A stretch of DNA of 64,000 nt from Candidatus Ideonella esbjergensis (lineage in GTDB: Bacteria; Pseudomonadota; Gammaproteobacteria; Burkholderiales; Burkholderiaceae_C), in the NCBI GenBank assembly GCA_016710065.1, contig JADJLP010000010.1:1-64000 (forward strand), read 5' to 3'. Below are positions 18,944-29,194 of this stretch, piece after piece; within the stretch, counting starts at the first letter, position 1, and the number at the start of each line of letters is the position of its first letter. Below the pieces are notes generated by a model. It did not search any database. It saw nothing but the letters and a program-made list of their open reading frames with translations, and had not been told where the DNA came from. Made by a program: the position numbers and the translations under genes.

Positions 18944-20466
18944 TCGATGATTCCTTGTTGGGTGTGTCGTCGATGTCATGTCGTGTTCACCGGCAGCGGG
19001 CAGCTCCGAAATTCTAACTCCCTGAAGGCTTCCAGCATTGGTCGGCATGGGGCTTGAAACGCTCCAGTTGGGAGTGCGCATGGCTCCTGCGGATCGCCAC
19101 CGTCCGAGGCTCGATCACCCGCAGCCTTGCTGAACACGGCCATCAAGTTTCGCCATGTGACCTCGGAAAGTCGACATAAGCTGGCGTCAAGCAGGCCCGC
19201 CGCCTGTGCAAGCAATGCCTCGCGGTCCAGCCGTTCCGGAACTGGCGCCAGGTCCTGGCCGCTTGCTGTCCCCTGCGCCAGAGGCGGCAACACACGGGCA
19301 CCAGACGGCCTCGAGCTGCGAGCGAAGTTCCTGCGGAGCGGAATCCGCTGGCTGAGATGAGGTTGCTGCTTGTCCACCAGGCGGACCGAGGGAGCGGCCG
19401 GGAAGGCAGAACGGCTGCCAAGCTTTGGCTCATTGCGGGAAGTACCTGCATCGCGCTCGCACGCACAAGAGGCTCCCATCTTGTTCGGCGTCAACCGTCT
19501 TCGTCGCCGGGTCGGCGAGCGCCGCTCGGCGTGAACCGGGCGCGCCGGGAGTCCGGCGGCCGACGTACCTGGCCGTGTACTTGTGGCCAGGGCCAAGTCA
19601 GCGTTCGGGACGCGGCTCTTCAGGAATCGCCTGCGGCCAGAGCGCCAGGCGCGGCGTTGATTGCCAGCGCCTCTGGCTGCGGGCCACTCGAGACGCGTAG
19701 GTCCCAGTGCCGGCAGAAGCCTTTCAAGCCTAGGAGGCTGACGGCTTCCGTCTGCGCTGGTCCAGAACGGCTGATGGGGTGCCTGACGGGAGCTTCGCAA
19801 ATCGCACGCGCGTCCCGGGCTCCAGCGCCAGGCCCTAATTCGGATTGCGCGGCTCAGCGTATCGTCTGCGTAACTCGGTGTTGCCGTGATTCAGCTACAT
19901 GTCCAGGATCGGTCCCGCCGCGGCGCTGGGGCGCTGGGACCTGGTGAGCGTCAAGCGGCCCGTCGCGCTGCGAGAGCCCAGAAGCGGGCTTGCTGGTGCG
20001 CTGGCGGCGAGTGGCCAACGCGGCGACGTGCCGCAGGGTCGGTTGCCAGGACGTTCGACCTTCTCGCGCGGCCGAGTGCCCTGCAGCGTGGCCGCCAGCG
20101 CGGGCGCGTCGCGCTCTGCCTGGCGCACGCCGCATCAGGGTGCCTGTCAACTGGCCGGAACCGGGGGGGGGGTTTTTTCCCGGTTGTTTTGGGGGGGTTG
20201 TTGTTTTTTTGGGGGGGGTTTTTGGTTTTTTTTTGGGTGGGGGGCGGGGGGGGGGGGGGGTTTTTTTTTGGCTTGGGTTTGTTTTGGTTTTTTGGGGTTG
20301 GGGGGGGGGGGGGGGTTGTTTTGGGGGGGGGGGGGGGGGTTTTTTTTTTTTTTTAGTCAAGGGTTAAAAGGGGGCCCTTCTTCTCCGCCACCAGCGGGGG
20401 GGGTCCTCGCAGCTGGTGGCCAGGCCGGGTGGCGGGCGGGCCCGCCGGCGCCGCCCCGCCCGGTGC
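18944..20466. other. 1.5-kb interval between pglX and pglY, no confident gene
   Basis: In the BREX-2 loci I know, pglX and pglY are adjacent. Here they are separated by about 1.5 kb. A minus-strand open frame (18976-19800) has one stretch that looks protein-like (LLDASLCRLSEVTWRNLMAV and neighbours), but the rest is rich in Arg, Pro and Ser and typical of noise. The right part contains the G/T tract. The interval may be a misassembled piece, a decayed insertion or poorly read sequence; I cannot support a gene. Confidence 0.5.
20160..20360. other. G/T homopolymer tract, probable low-quality sequence
   Basis: About 200 bases made almost only of G and T in long single-base runs (up to 16 G and 17 T). 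It lies just past the probable 3' end of pglX. The pattern is that of unreliable base calls or a bridged gap, not of biological low-complexity DNA in this genome. Confidence 0.8.
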
Positions 20467-23400
20467 CTACGCGCAACGTGCGCCGGCGTCATCGTCGCGG
20501 GTCCCGGCGGGGCTGTCTGCTGCTGGGCGGAACCCTTCGCGCCACGCCTCGCGCACGACCCGCGCCGGCTTCCAGGCCCGCAGATCGTCCAGCGTGAAGC
20601 CATGCGAGCGCGCCTCTTCGGACACGAAGCCTTTGTAGTACGCGCCCATGCGCTCGCCGTAGACCGGGTCCACCTCGTTGTGCCATTGCTCCAGCCAGGG
20701 CACCAGTTCCAGCAGGCCCGCCAGCAGGGGCTGCAGGCGCGCTGCCTCCCAGCCTTCGCTTTCCTTCATTTCGAGGTAGTAGGCGGCCAGTGCGGTGGCT
20801 TGCTGCAGATGGTCCCAGCCGGCCCAGGCGATGGGCAGGCTGCCATCGGCGCCGCGCTCGCAACCGGGGTAGCTGACCCAGCGCTCCTTGGGTACGTCCA
20901 GCCCACCACGCAGGTCCCAGAACGTGACCTTCAGGAAGTCTTCCTTCTTGTACTTGGGCGGGACGGGAATGCTGCCGACGCTCTCGCCCGCGTCTTCGCG
21001 CCGCTGCAGCGCCCAGGTGTCCTCCCATTGCGCGCGCTTGCGAAGGCCCGTGTCGGTGTAGCGCAGGGCAGGCAGGAAAGGAACGGCCTCCGCGGCCACA
21101 AGGCCGGCCACCAGTTGTGCCACGTCGAAATCGGCGTGGCCTGCATACAGCGCGGCGATCTGCATGAACTCGGCGTCGCGCTGCACCGTGTCGGCCAGCC
21201 GGCTGGTGGTGTTGATTTGCGGCGGTTGATCGGTGCTGGTAACCCAGAGTGCCTTCGACTCCAGGCGGGCCAGCAGCCAGTCACGCAGCGGCCTGTTCAG
21301 GTCTGCCCACTGGGGCGAATTCCAACGCCGCTTGTAGAGCGGCGCTCAAACAGCAGTGTTGCGGTCGCGTTCGATCAGCTCGATGCGGCGCTGCACAACC
21401 TCGCGATAGGTCTCCGGCCAGCGTGCCGGAATCTCGGTGGTGGGCGTCGACCCGTGGCGCTCAAACCAGTTGGTGGTCTCCTTGCCGGCGGCGCCGGGCC
21501 AGCACGATCTCGAAGGCCCGCTCGCCAAAGCTACTTCAACGGTGGCGTTGCACGTCGTCGACGGAGACGCCGGCCGGTAGCAACTCGTAGAGACGGTAGC
21601 AGTGCCAATCCAGTTCCTCCTGCTCGCCAATCATGTGCTGCCGCACCTGTGTGGCGCGCGCGTGTGCCGCATCCAGTCTGGCGCGGGTGGGCGCTGGGCT
21701 TGAGGCCAGCAAGGCGGCGGGCTGAAGCGTGCTGAGCTGGTGGACCAGCGCGTCCATGCGGCTTGCACTGGCCAACGGCCGGCCCTTGCTCAAAGGGAAC
21801 TCGGCGACGTTGGTGGCGTTGAATGCGAAACGCTCTTCCCACATCTGGCCCTGGCCGTCCTTCGGAAAGCAAACCTGCTTCAGCCAGAAGCACGCAACAG
21901 ACGAGTTCAGCAGCCCGAGCAGTCCGAGATGATCGTTCTCGCTGGCGCCGGCAGGTAGCTTGATGACTGGTGCGGTCTGCTTGAAAACCTTCCCACCACG
22001 GTCAAGCACAAAATGGTTGTGGCGGCGATTTCGCCAAATGTGATGGTAGGATTGGAGCCGCTTCTTAAAGAACCTGATACTCCCACCACGAAGACCGCGT
22101 TCTCAACTGGCTGTGCCAAACGCCTTAGCTCGGCCCGGAATGCCTGGCGTATGTTGGCCAAAGCACCCTGCGGAACGGCAAGTCGCTCGCAAGTCGCAGT
22201 CCATCGAACTCTTGTACAACAACAGGACACGTGACACTACCAGTGACCAGTCCCGGACCAATCACCCTCGATCACCATGGCGAAGCGCGCTCGACCGATT
22301 CGGGCACATGCCAATCTTCAGCAAGTGACCTCATCCTCCCTGGTCACGCGGTATGCCGATCTCTTTCCACCATAGATGCCTCTCCGGCCGACCTCAATTG
22401 ACTCCTTGCAGGTCCGCTGGCACCGCCACCGCCGATGCTCCAAGGATGTCGGCAAAATGTGCCTCGGGATGTCCGCAACGCTAATGAACTCACTCTCGAT
22501 CCCGCCTGATCGATATGTTCAACGATGGCGCGCCAAACCAAGCCTTGGGCTGGAATCTCTGGCGTGCCTGGCTCGCTCCTTATTCCCATTACGGTACGAA
22601 CGGGATTCCCTGCCATTGGAGGACGGTGCTGGCCGAAGAGAATTACGGTGGCAGTTCCATCCTTGTTATGGCCTGGAATCCACGCGCCGGAACTGTCAAC
22701 GATATGAGACAAATCCAGGCGGGGTAGAACTTCCTCAATGAGCTTCGAACCGAATTCTCGTTTCATGAAGCTGTTCGTCGTGATGAGACCAACGTACCCG
22801 GCTGAGTGTCCCGCACTAGGACCGGTCAGGGCCAAGTCAAAAAAGCGCTCTGTAAACGGTGCACCCAGTGAGTATTGGCGATGGCAACTCGCGTATCGCG
22901 CACGATATGCCGCGTTGAGCCCAGCATCGCGCACGACGATGTACGGTGGATTACCCACCACCGCGTGGTACTGCCGACCGAGAATGCGCTGGACGTCAGT
23001 CAGGTCTTCGCTGGCATAAGCATGGGCCAAGCCTGTCCCAGCGTAGTGCTGTCCGCTCTCGAACATCCCTTCCGTCGCCGTCATGCCGAAGCGCTTGCCG
23101 TGCAGCAAGCTGTCGCCAATGGCCACATGGATGCGGAAGTCCGGCGCCTCGCTCAGCTTGTGCACATCGCTGGCCAGCAGCGCCGCCACCAGCAGCCGGA
23201 AGCGCGAAATCGCGACCGCAAACGGGTTCAGGTCCACACCGGCCACGGCGTCCAGCGCCTTCTGGGCGATGTCGCGCCGGTTGCGCGAGGGCTCGGCGCG
23301 CTGCCATTCATCCACGAAGCGGTGGAACGCACCCAGCAAGAAGTGGCCTGAGCCGCAGGTGGGGTCGATCAAGCTCGCCGTGCGGTAGCCGAACTCGCGG

Positions 23401-24068
23401 ATGGCGGGCGTCAACGTGCGGTCGAGGATGAACTCTTCGACGAACTCGGGCGTCTGCAGCAGCGCATAGCGCTTGCGCGTGGCCTCGCTCAGGTCCTGGT
23501 ACAGGTCGCCCAGGAAGCGGGTGTTCCAGGTGGGGTCGGTGAAGTCGTGCGCCAGCGCGCCGGTGTTCGGGTCCACCTGCTGCCAGAACTGGCGCACGGC
23601 CATGGCCGCATCACCGCTGATGCCGAGCCGGAAGACCGGGTTGTGGCCCTCGTCGAAGAAGGTGTGCAGCCCGGGCAGCGTGCCGGCTTCTCGAAACGAC
23701 GCCAGCAGGTACTCGCGGTCGCTGTGCAGCGGGTTGGCGCGGAAGTAGGCCTCGTGCCGATCGCGCGCCAGGGCCAGGTTGCCCGATTCAGGCGTGCCGC
23801 CCAGCCAGGGGCGGTCGACCAGCTTGTTGTCTTCGATGAAGCGCAGGAACACGCAGGACAGCAGCCAATGCACGCCGGCCTGGGTGATGACCTGGTCGAC
23901 CCAGGTCTCGAAGGTCTCGGCTGTGCGGTCGGCGTCGCGTGCGGCCTGCCACTCGGCTTGCAGGCTGGTCTTGAGCTCAGTGACTTCGTCGATGCGGCGC
24001 AGCAGGTCTTCTTCCAGGCGCTTGAGCAGCCGGGTGAGATCGGCAAGGAGTTGGGGGGCTTTGATCAC
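20467..24068 (-). pseudogene. pglX: BREX-2 adenine-specific DNA methyltransferase PglX (several frame changes)
   Basis: PglX methylates the BREX recognition site on adenine. The N-terminal half is intact: a GTG start overlapping the pglW stop (GTGA), SAM-binding DPTCGSGHFLLG, VDLNPFAVAISRFRL and the catalytic NPPY (VVGNPPYIVV). The frame then changes near 22430, several times in 22000-22430, again near 21530 and near 21340. Yet the expected family blocks are all there in other frames: VTREDEV, LDRGGKVFKQTAPVIKLPAG, LGLLGLLNSSVACFWLKQV, ETTNWFERHGSTP, VQRRIELIERDRN, and the C-terminal block VTFWDLRGGLDVPKERWVSY. The distance from start to last stop equals about 1,200 codons, the normal PglX length. 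This argues for indel errors rather than deletion. Confidence 0.85.
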
Positions 24069-27000
24069 GTGGTGGCTCTTCCTGGGGTGGCGGTCTTTGC
24101 GCGGTGCTTGTTTTCGATCCAGGCTTGCGGCAAAGCCAAGGCACGGGTGTTGTGGATGTTGTTCACCATCGGTACCGCCACGCCGTCGATGACCGGCAAG
24201 CCTTGGTGGCTGGTGGGCAGCAGCAGCCACACGCTGGGGGTGTGGGCGGGGCGGCCGGCGTTCTCTTCCAACTCGGTGATCAGCCCCATCAGGTCGTACC
24301 TGGCCAGCAGGCCGGCGCTGACCAGCAACACAGGCGCAGGGCTGTTGAGCAGGGCAGACCGGAGTGCTGGCAGGGTGCGTTGAACCAGGCGCTGCAGGTT
24401 GATCCAGTGGCGGCTGCCGCGGTCGGCGGCGTCGGCTTGAAGCACGACGTTCCAGTCGACGCCAGCCGTCTTGGCCTGGTCGCGCAGGGCGGCCAGCAGC
24501 AGGGCGTCGAAGTTGACCCGCTGAAGCGAAGCAGGCAGCACGCCCGGCGTGCCGAAGCGGTGGAGCAGCTCAGCCTCGGCGTGGCGGGCGATGCGCGGGT
24601 GGACGGTGAGCACGAGCATGCCGCCTTGCTGCAGACCGCGCACCAGGCGGTCTTCCACGGCTGCGGCCTGAACCACATCGTTGTCTCCCGATGCGTGGGC
24701 CGTGAGCAGCGTGGCGTGGCGCGAGAACTGCGTGGTGGTTCCGGCGGTTTGCGCCCGCCCCAGCGTGGCCAGGCGGAAGGCGCCACGGCCATCGGCCGCG
24801 GTGGCGTCCCAGGCCAGCGGTGCGCCAGACTCTTCGAGCAATCGATCGAGCTCCGGCCGATGTGGCAGGCCAGCCGCTTCGGGGTAGCGACCTTGCACAC
24901 GCCCCTGAATGTCTGCCACGGTCAGCTCAGGCGCACCCACCAAGGCACCCAGTGACTGCTTGAGGGCTTGCAGCGGCGCCATGCCACGCGGGTAAATTTC
25001 CTGCCGGCTGGACACGGCCGCTTTGCGCGATGCCGAGGCGGCCAGGCGTAGCAGCCGTGTGGGTGTGAGCGGGCCGATTGGCAGGCCACCGGCGGCCTGC
25101 GTTGCGGCTGACGATTGAGGCAGCGGCACGCCTTCCAGGGTTTCAAGCACGCGCGAAGGCGGCAGCAGCGGGTCGGCCAACGCGCAGGCATCGGCCGCGG
25201 CGCCCAGCTGGCGCGCGTAGTCGGCCCATGCGGACGCGCTGGCGATCAGTATTGACGGCTGATGGTCGAAGGCCTCGAAGCGGGGCTGGTCGAGGTGGGC
25301 TTCGGCTTCCACCGCAGCCCGCAACACGGCGGTGGCCTGGCGCAGGCGCTCGACGTCGTCTTGCGCAGCACAGCCGCGCAGGGCCAGCAAGGCCATGGCG
25401 CCTTCCGACGCGCTCATCACCTGGCCCTGGCTGCGCAGCAGCGAGTCGATCTGCTGGCGCAGTTCGGTGAAGGCGGGGTTCTTCAGCCAGCGTTCGCGGG
25501 CCTTGATCAGGGCGGCGGTGAGGGTGGTGCGGTCCACTTCGCCGGCCTGCGCGGAATCGCCCAGGCTGGGCCACACACCGGCCTTCACGGCATCGTCCAG
25601 CCCCAGGTAGTGGGCGAGTGCGGCTTCTTCCGGGCGGTCGTCGCCGGCCGGGCGGCGCGGCAGCAATTGCGCGGCCAGCTCGTTGACGCTGACGGCGCCG
25701 TCGGCATCTTCGTCGTCGTGCGCCGCAGCGCGGCCCTGGGTCAGGTCCGGACGGCGGCGTGCCAGATCTTTCGCCGTGAGTCGGATCTCCTTGCGGATCT
25801 TGTCGCCCACACCGCGCAGGTAGCGAAAGCGGATGCGATCCACCGCGAGCAGTTCACGCGCGTTGTGGATGCCCATGCGTTCCAGGACGTCCTGGGCCTC
25901 CAGGCTGTAGCCCAGCTCAGCCATGGTGGTGAGCGGGGTTGCGGTCAGCGCGATCGCAGCAAAGCCACTGTCGGCGGCGCTGTCCCCCGCTTGGCCGGGA
26001 TGGACGGTTTGCCTGGCCGTGAAGATGGCGCGCCAGGCGCGCAGCATCTCTTCGGCGTTGTCGAAGCGTTCCTTGTAGTCGCGCCTGAGCGCCTTAGCGA
26101 AGAAGGTCGTGAAGCCCTCGCGCGTGACCGGATCGAAGACATCGCTCTCGATGCTGGCTTCGACATCGAGCATGGCCGGCGAGGTGTGGCCGTCGCCCCA
26201 GACGGGGGGCTGGCCCACCGCCATCTCGTACAGGGTGACGGCGAGCGCAAAGCGCTCGGCGTACAGATCCCAACGTGGCGGCCGGCGCATCGACAGAAAG
26301 GGATCGAGGTAGGGGTGCGTGCCGGCCGTGATGTTGTCGGCCGGCGTGCGGCACAGCGAGAAGTCGAACAGCACGAGCTGCAGCTTGCCGGTGCGGTTTT
26401 CGGCGATGCCGATGTTCTCGGGCTTGATGTCGCGGTGGGCGACACCTTCCGACTCGAGGTGGTTCACCGCCTCCATCAGCTCTTCACCGAAGCGCTGCAG
26501 CATGTCGAGCGACAGCCGGCCTTCATCCTTGATCTTCTCGGCCAGCGTTCTGGCGCCAGCGCTCTTGAGCAGCAGGGCGGTTCGGCCGGCGACGGTGAGC
26601 GTTTCGCGGTGCGCGACGATGTTCTGGTGGTGCAGACGGGCGAGCACTTCGCCTTCGGCAACCAGGCGGTCGTTGTGCGCGATGTCGCAGGCCACCTTGA
26701 GGATGTGCTCTTCTTCGCTGCCGTCCCTGCGCACCAGCAAGGCGTCGCTGGACGAGCCGCGTCCCACGCGCTTGACGACGGTGAATCCGCCCTCCAGCCG
26801 GTCGCCGGTGCTGGCGATGCTGGGGTCGACGGTGGCTTCCGGATCGGGGGTGGTCAGTTCATCTTCAACCCGGTCCAGGTCGTCGAGGAAGCCCTGGATC
26901 GAGTCGTAGCGCGCCAGCAGGTCGGGGTAGGTGGCGAACTGGATCAACTCCTGCTGCCGCGCGCCGCAGCCGTCCATGGTGTCGGACAGGCGCAGGCCTT

Positions 27001-28342
27001 GGCCGACCCGCAGCTTCTCAGCCAGATCCAGCACCGACTCGGCGGGCGGCTGGCCGCTGAAGAGGTAGTAGGCGATGCAGCCCAGCGAGAACACATCGAG
27101 GCTGGGGCCGTGCGCCGGGTCGGCCCGGGTGGTCTCGGGCGCCAGGTAGATCAGCCCGGGGTCTTCGACGTAGTCCTCGACGTGGCGGGTGCCGGTGGTG
27201 CGATGCACGGTGTTGGGCGAGGCCAGATCGCCGACGTTGCGCGAGGCCGTTTGCCAGTTCATCAGCCGGACGTGCATCACGGCGCCGTCCAGGTCATGAA
27301 CGAGGATGCTCTGCGGCCCCAGGGCGCGGTGATACAGGCGCTTGGAATGCGCGTACTTGAGCGTCTCCGCGATGTCGCGCACGAGCTGAAGGCGCTGGGT
27401 GACGGTGAGGGTCTTGCCGCGCTCACGCAGCAAGTGGTCCAGACGCACGGCTTTCGGGTCATGATCGAAGATCAAAGCGGGCCCGAGTTCGGTTTCCTTG
27501 TAGTCCTTGACCTTCAGGATGCCGGGATGGTCGATGCCTTCGAGGATCTCGAATTCACGGCGCGCCTGCCGAACCCGCGTGGCCCGGATCTCGGGGCTGG
27601 ACGCGGTGGCCACCGTGTAGATGCGCACGCGCCGATGCACCGTGTCGATGCTGACGTGGCTGGCTTCCCAGTCCTGAAAGCCCTCGCCTTCGGCCAGCAG
27701 CTTGGTGAGCCGGTAGTCGCCCACCTGGCGGTGCTTGTTGGAGGGGCGGATGCCCGCCTCGGCCAGGCCACGGGCGATGGCACGCGCCTGGGCGGCGTCG
27801 ACCGACGTGGTCGCCCGGTTGGTGATGCCATTGGCCAAGGCACCGACGATGCCGGGGTCGTCCACAGTGCCCGGCCGGCCGTGTTGGAAGGTGGCCGTCC
27901 TGGCCAGGCCTTCCAGTTGGCAGGACAGGCTGCTGGACGACAGAAAGATCGCCGGCTCGACGAAGGGGAGGCGGATTTTGGCCTTGGTGATGGCGGGCTG
28001 GCGGCGCAGCAGGCTGGCCAGCCGCTTGGCCTTGCGGTTGGCCAGGATGACCGGGTTGTCGTAGGTGTTGGAGCGCCCGTCGGTGGACCAGGTCCAGCTG
28101 TGCGCATCGCCCCGCAGCACGCCAGGACGGCTCTTGATCTCGACCAGGAACAGGCCGGCCGGAGAGAGCACCAGCGCATCGACCTCGCTGACCTTGCCTT
28201 CATCGTCGATGAACTCAAAGTTCGTCCAGACGTGCCAGGAATCGCGGTCGGGCAGGTTGCTGCGCAGCCAGTCCAGCGCTTCGCGCTCCCACGCGAAGTT
28301 GGACTCGGCGATGACGTGCCAACGGGCGGCGCTGAGGCTCAT
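24065..28342 (-). CDS. pglW: BREX-2 NERD-domain serine/threonine kinase PglW
   Basis: 1,425 residues. An N-terminal NERD domain (1-110) with nuclease-like EVDALVLSPAGLFLVEIKS, that is Asp then Glu-x-Lys. A first kinase-like domain (about 230-500) has YHRALGPQSI in place of HRD and no DFG, so it is probably a pseudokinase. A second kinase domain (about 515-790) has the complete VAHRDIKPEN catalytic loop, a DFS version of DFG and an invariant-lysine region HILKVA, so it is probably active. The C-terminal part is long and helical. PglW is the diagnostic gene of BREX type 2. It overlaps the regulator upstream (ATGA) and pglX downstream (GTGA). Intact. Confidence 0.93.
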   Translation of the reverse strand: MSLSAARWHVIAESNFAWEREALDWLRSNLPDRDSWHVWTNFEFIDDEGKVSEVDALVLSPAGLFLVEIKSRPGVLRGDAHSWTWSTDGRSNTYDNPVILANRKAKRLASLLRRQPAITKAKIRLPFVEPAIFLSSSSLSCQLEGLARTATFQHGRPGTVDDPGIVGALANGITNRATTSVDAAQARAIARGLAEAGIRPSNKHRQVGDYRLTKLLAEGEGFQDWEASHVSIDTVHRRVRIYTVATASSPEIRATRVRQARREFEILEGIDHPGILKVKDYKETELGPALIFDHDPKAVRLDHLLRERGKTLTVTQRLQLVRDIAETLKYAHSKRLYHRALGPQSILVHDLDGAVMHVRLMNWQTASRNVGDLASPNTVHRTTGTRHVEDYVEDPGLIYLAPETTRADPAHGPSLDVFSLGCIAYYLFSGQPPAESVLDLAEKLRVGQGLRLSDTMDGCGARQQELIQFATYPDLLARYDSIQGFLDDLDRVEDELTTPDPEATVDPSIASTGDRLEGGFTVVKRVGRGSSSDALLVRRDGSEEEHILKVACDIAHNDRLVAEGEVLARLHHQNIVAHRETLTVAGRTALLLKSAGARTLAEKIKDEGRLSLDMLQRFGEELMEAVNHLESEGVAHRDIKPENIGIAENRTGKLQLVLFDFSLCRTPADNITAGTHPYLDPFLSMRRPPRWDLYAERFALAVTLYEMAVGQPPVWGDGHTSPAMLDVEASIESDVFDPVTREGFTTFFAKALRRDYKERFDNAEEMLRAWRAIFTARQTVHPGQAGDSAADSGFAAIALTATPLTTMAELGYSLEAQDVLERMGIHNARELLAVDRIRFRYLRGVGDKIRKEIRLTAKDLARRRPDLTQGRAAAHDDEDADGAVSVNELAAQLLPRRPAGDDRPEEAALAHYLGLDDAVKAGVWPSLGDSAQAGEVDRTTLTAALIKARERWLKNPAFTELRQQIDSLLRSQGQVMSASEGAMALLALRGCAAQDDVERLRQATAVLRAAVEAEAHLDQPRFEAFDHQPSILIASASAWADYARQLGAAADACALADPLLPPSRVLETLEGVPLPQSSAATQAAGGLPIGPLTPTRLLRLAASASRKAAVSSRQEIYPRGMAPLQALKQSLGALVGAPELTVADIQGRVQGRYPEAAGLPHRPELDRLLEESGAPLAWDATAADGRGAFRLATLGRAQTAGTTTQFSRHATLLTAHASGDNDVVQAAAVEDRLVRGLQQGGMLVLTVHPRIARHAEAELLHRFGTPGVLPASLQRVNFDALLLAALRDQAKTAGVDWNVVLQADAADRGSRHWINLQRLVQRTLPALRSALLNSPAPVLLVSAGLLARYDLMGLITELEENAGRPAHTPSVWLLLPTSHQGLPVIDGVAVPMVNNIHNTRALALPQAWIENKHRAKTATPGRATT

Positions 28343-28560
28343 GGACGTTCCTCGGCGGCTTCTGGCAGGTGTTCAAAGAGTTCGCCCACCTGGCAGCGGA
28401 AGAGGCGGCACAGCAGGTCAATCGCCGGCAGATCGACCCGCGTGGCGGTCTCTTTGTAGAGCGCCGTGATCGTGCTGCGATTGAGCCCGGTCTCTCGCAC
28501 GACATCAGAGATGCGGAGCTTGTCTCGCCCCATCAGGGTGGAGAGATTGCAGCGGATCAT
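28339..28560 (-). CDS. XRE-family helix-turn-helix regulator of the BREX operon
   Basis: 73 residues, one Cro/CI-type helix-turn-helix (LRISDVVRETGLNRSTITAL) with the following ALYKETATRVDLPAIDLLC segment typical of short XRE proteins. Its stop overlaps the pglW start by 4 bases, so it is the first gene of the operon and probably an autoregulator. An AT-rich segment about 35 bases upstream of the start, with TTATTATCC on the minus strand, is a possible -10 element. Confidence 0.8.
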   Translation of the reverse strand: MIRCNLSTLMGRDKLRISDVVRETGLNRSTITALYKETATRVDLPAIDLLCRLFRCQVGELFEHLPEAAEERP

Positions 28561-28820
28561 GGCCTTGTTTGTTGGGTGGGGTGATGCGTAGGATAATAAA
28601 ATGCTTTGTAACGCACAACCCCAATTGTATAGAACCTCAGATGTGGCTTTTGGGGTCGCGCGGCGCCGGGCCTGTTCCTGTTGAGCCGACCGTGGGACTG
28701 GCTACTGGCCGGCGCATTGGTGTCGCGCGCGGCCAGACGGGGCGCGGCCGGCTTGCGAACCCTGGCGCACCAGCAATGGGCGTTCTACAAGAAGCACCTG
28801 TAGGTCGACCGGGGTCGGTG
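28561..28820. promoter_or_regulatory. Upstream region of the BREX operon
   Basis: An AT-richer stretch (28590-28640) in a GC-rich window. On the minus strand TTATTAT lies about 35-40 bases before the regulator start; I could not find a good -35 hexamer at correct spacing, so the promoter assignment is weak. The rest of the interval holds no gene that I can support. Confidence 0.35.
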
Positions 28821-29150
28821 CTACAGGTACTTCCGGTAGGTATGGCTGTTCTTCAGATCGATGCCCATGACTTGCATGATCCGCGCACGAGCCTCTTCAT
28901 CGTCGACGTAAAGGGAACTCGGGCGACCCCAGAACGGAGCGGTCTTCACTGCCTTGCCGGTGGGCAGCGTCCACTCGCTTCGCTCGGACGACGAAACCAT
29001 GGTTCCCTCGATGAAGGTTTGATGCGAGGTGGCGGTCTTGCGGATGATGTCGAGCACTTCCTCGACGAACTTCCGCTTGACGGTGGCACCGTAGAAGATG
29101 TCGCTCGGGCGCCTGCCCTTGGCTGGCGATGTCGGAATCGCGGGGGTCAT
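28821..29150 (-). CDS. Hypothetical protein, 109 residues
   Basis: Start MTPAIPTSPAKGRRPSDI at 29150. Sequence such as YGATVKRKFVEEVLDIIRK and KTAPFWGRPSSLYVDDEEAR suggests a small basic alpha/beta protein, possibly nucleic-acid binding. It lies 44 bases after the 205-residue gene on the same strand, so the two probably form a transcription unit that diverges from the AbiE pair. Family unknown to me. Confidence 0.55.
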   Translation of the reverse strand: MTPAIPTSPAKGRRPSDIFYGATVKRKFVEEVLDIIRKTATSHQTFIEGTMVSSSERSEWTLPTGKAVKTAPFWGRPSSLYVDDEEARARIMQVMGIDLKNSHTYRKYL

Positions 29151-29194
29151 GGCTGGCGCCGCTCTTTCGATATGGATTTCGGACTCGACGGCCA

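Noticed and set aside
18976..19800. 274-codon minus-strand frame between pglX and pglY
   Set aside because: Mostly Arg/Pro/Ser-rich and without a ribosome-binding site; only a short stretch is protein-like, not enough for a gene call.
20160..20360. Possible simple repeat or CRISPR-like array in the G/T tract
   Set aside because: No regular repeat-spacer unit; single-base runs of varying length look like bad base calls.
25262..28459. A 1,065-codon plus-strand open frame opposite pglW
   Set aside because: It is a GC-driven mirror of the minus-strand gene; its translation has no domain-like motif, while the minus strand gives NERD and kinase motifs.
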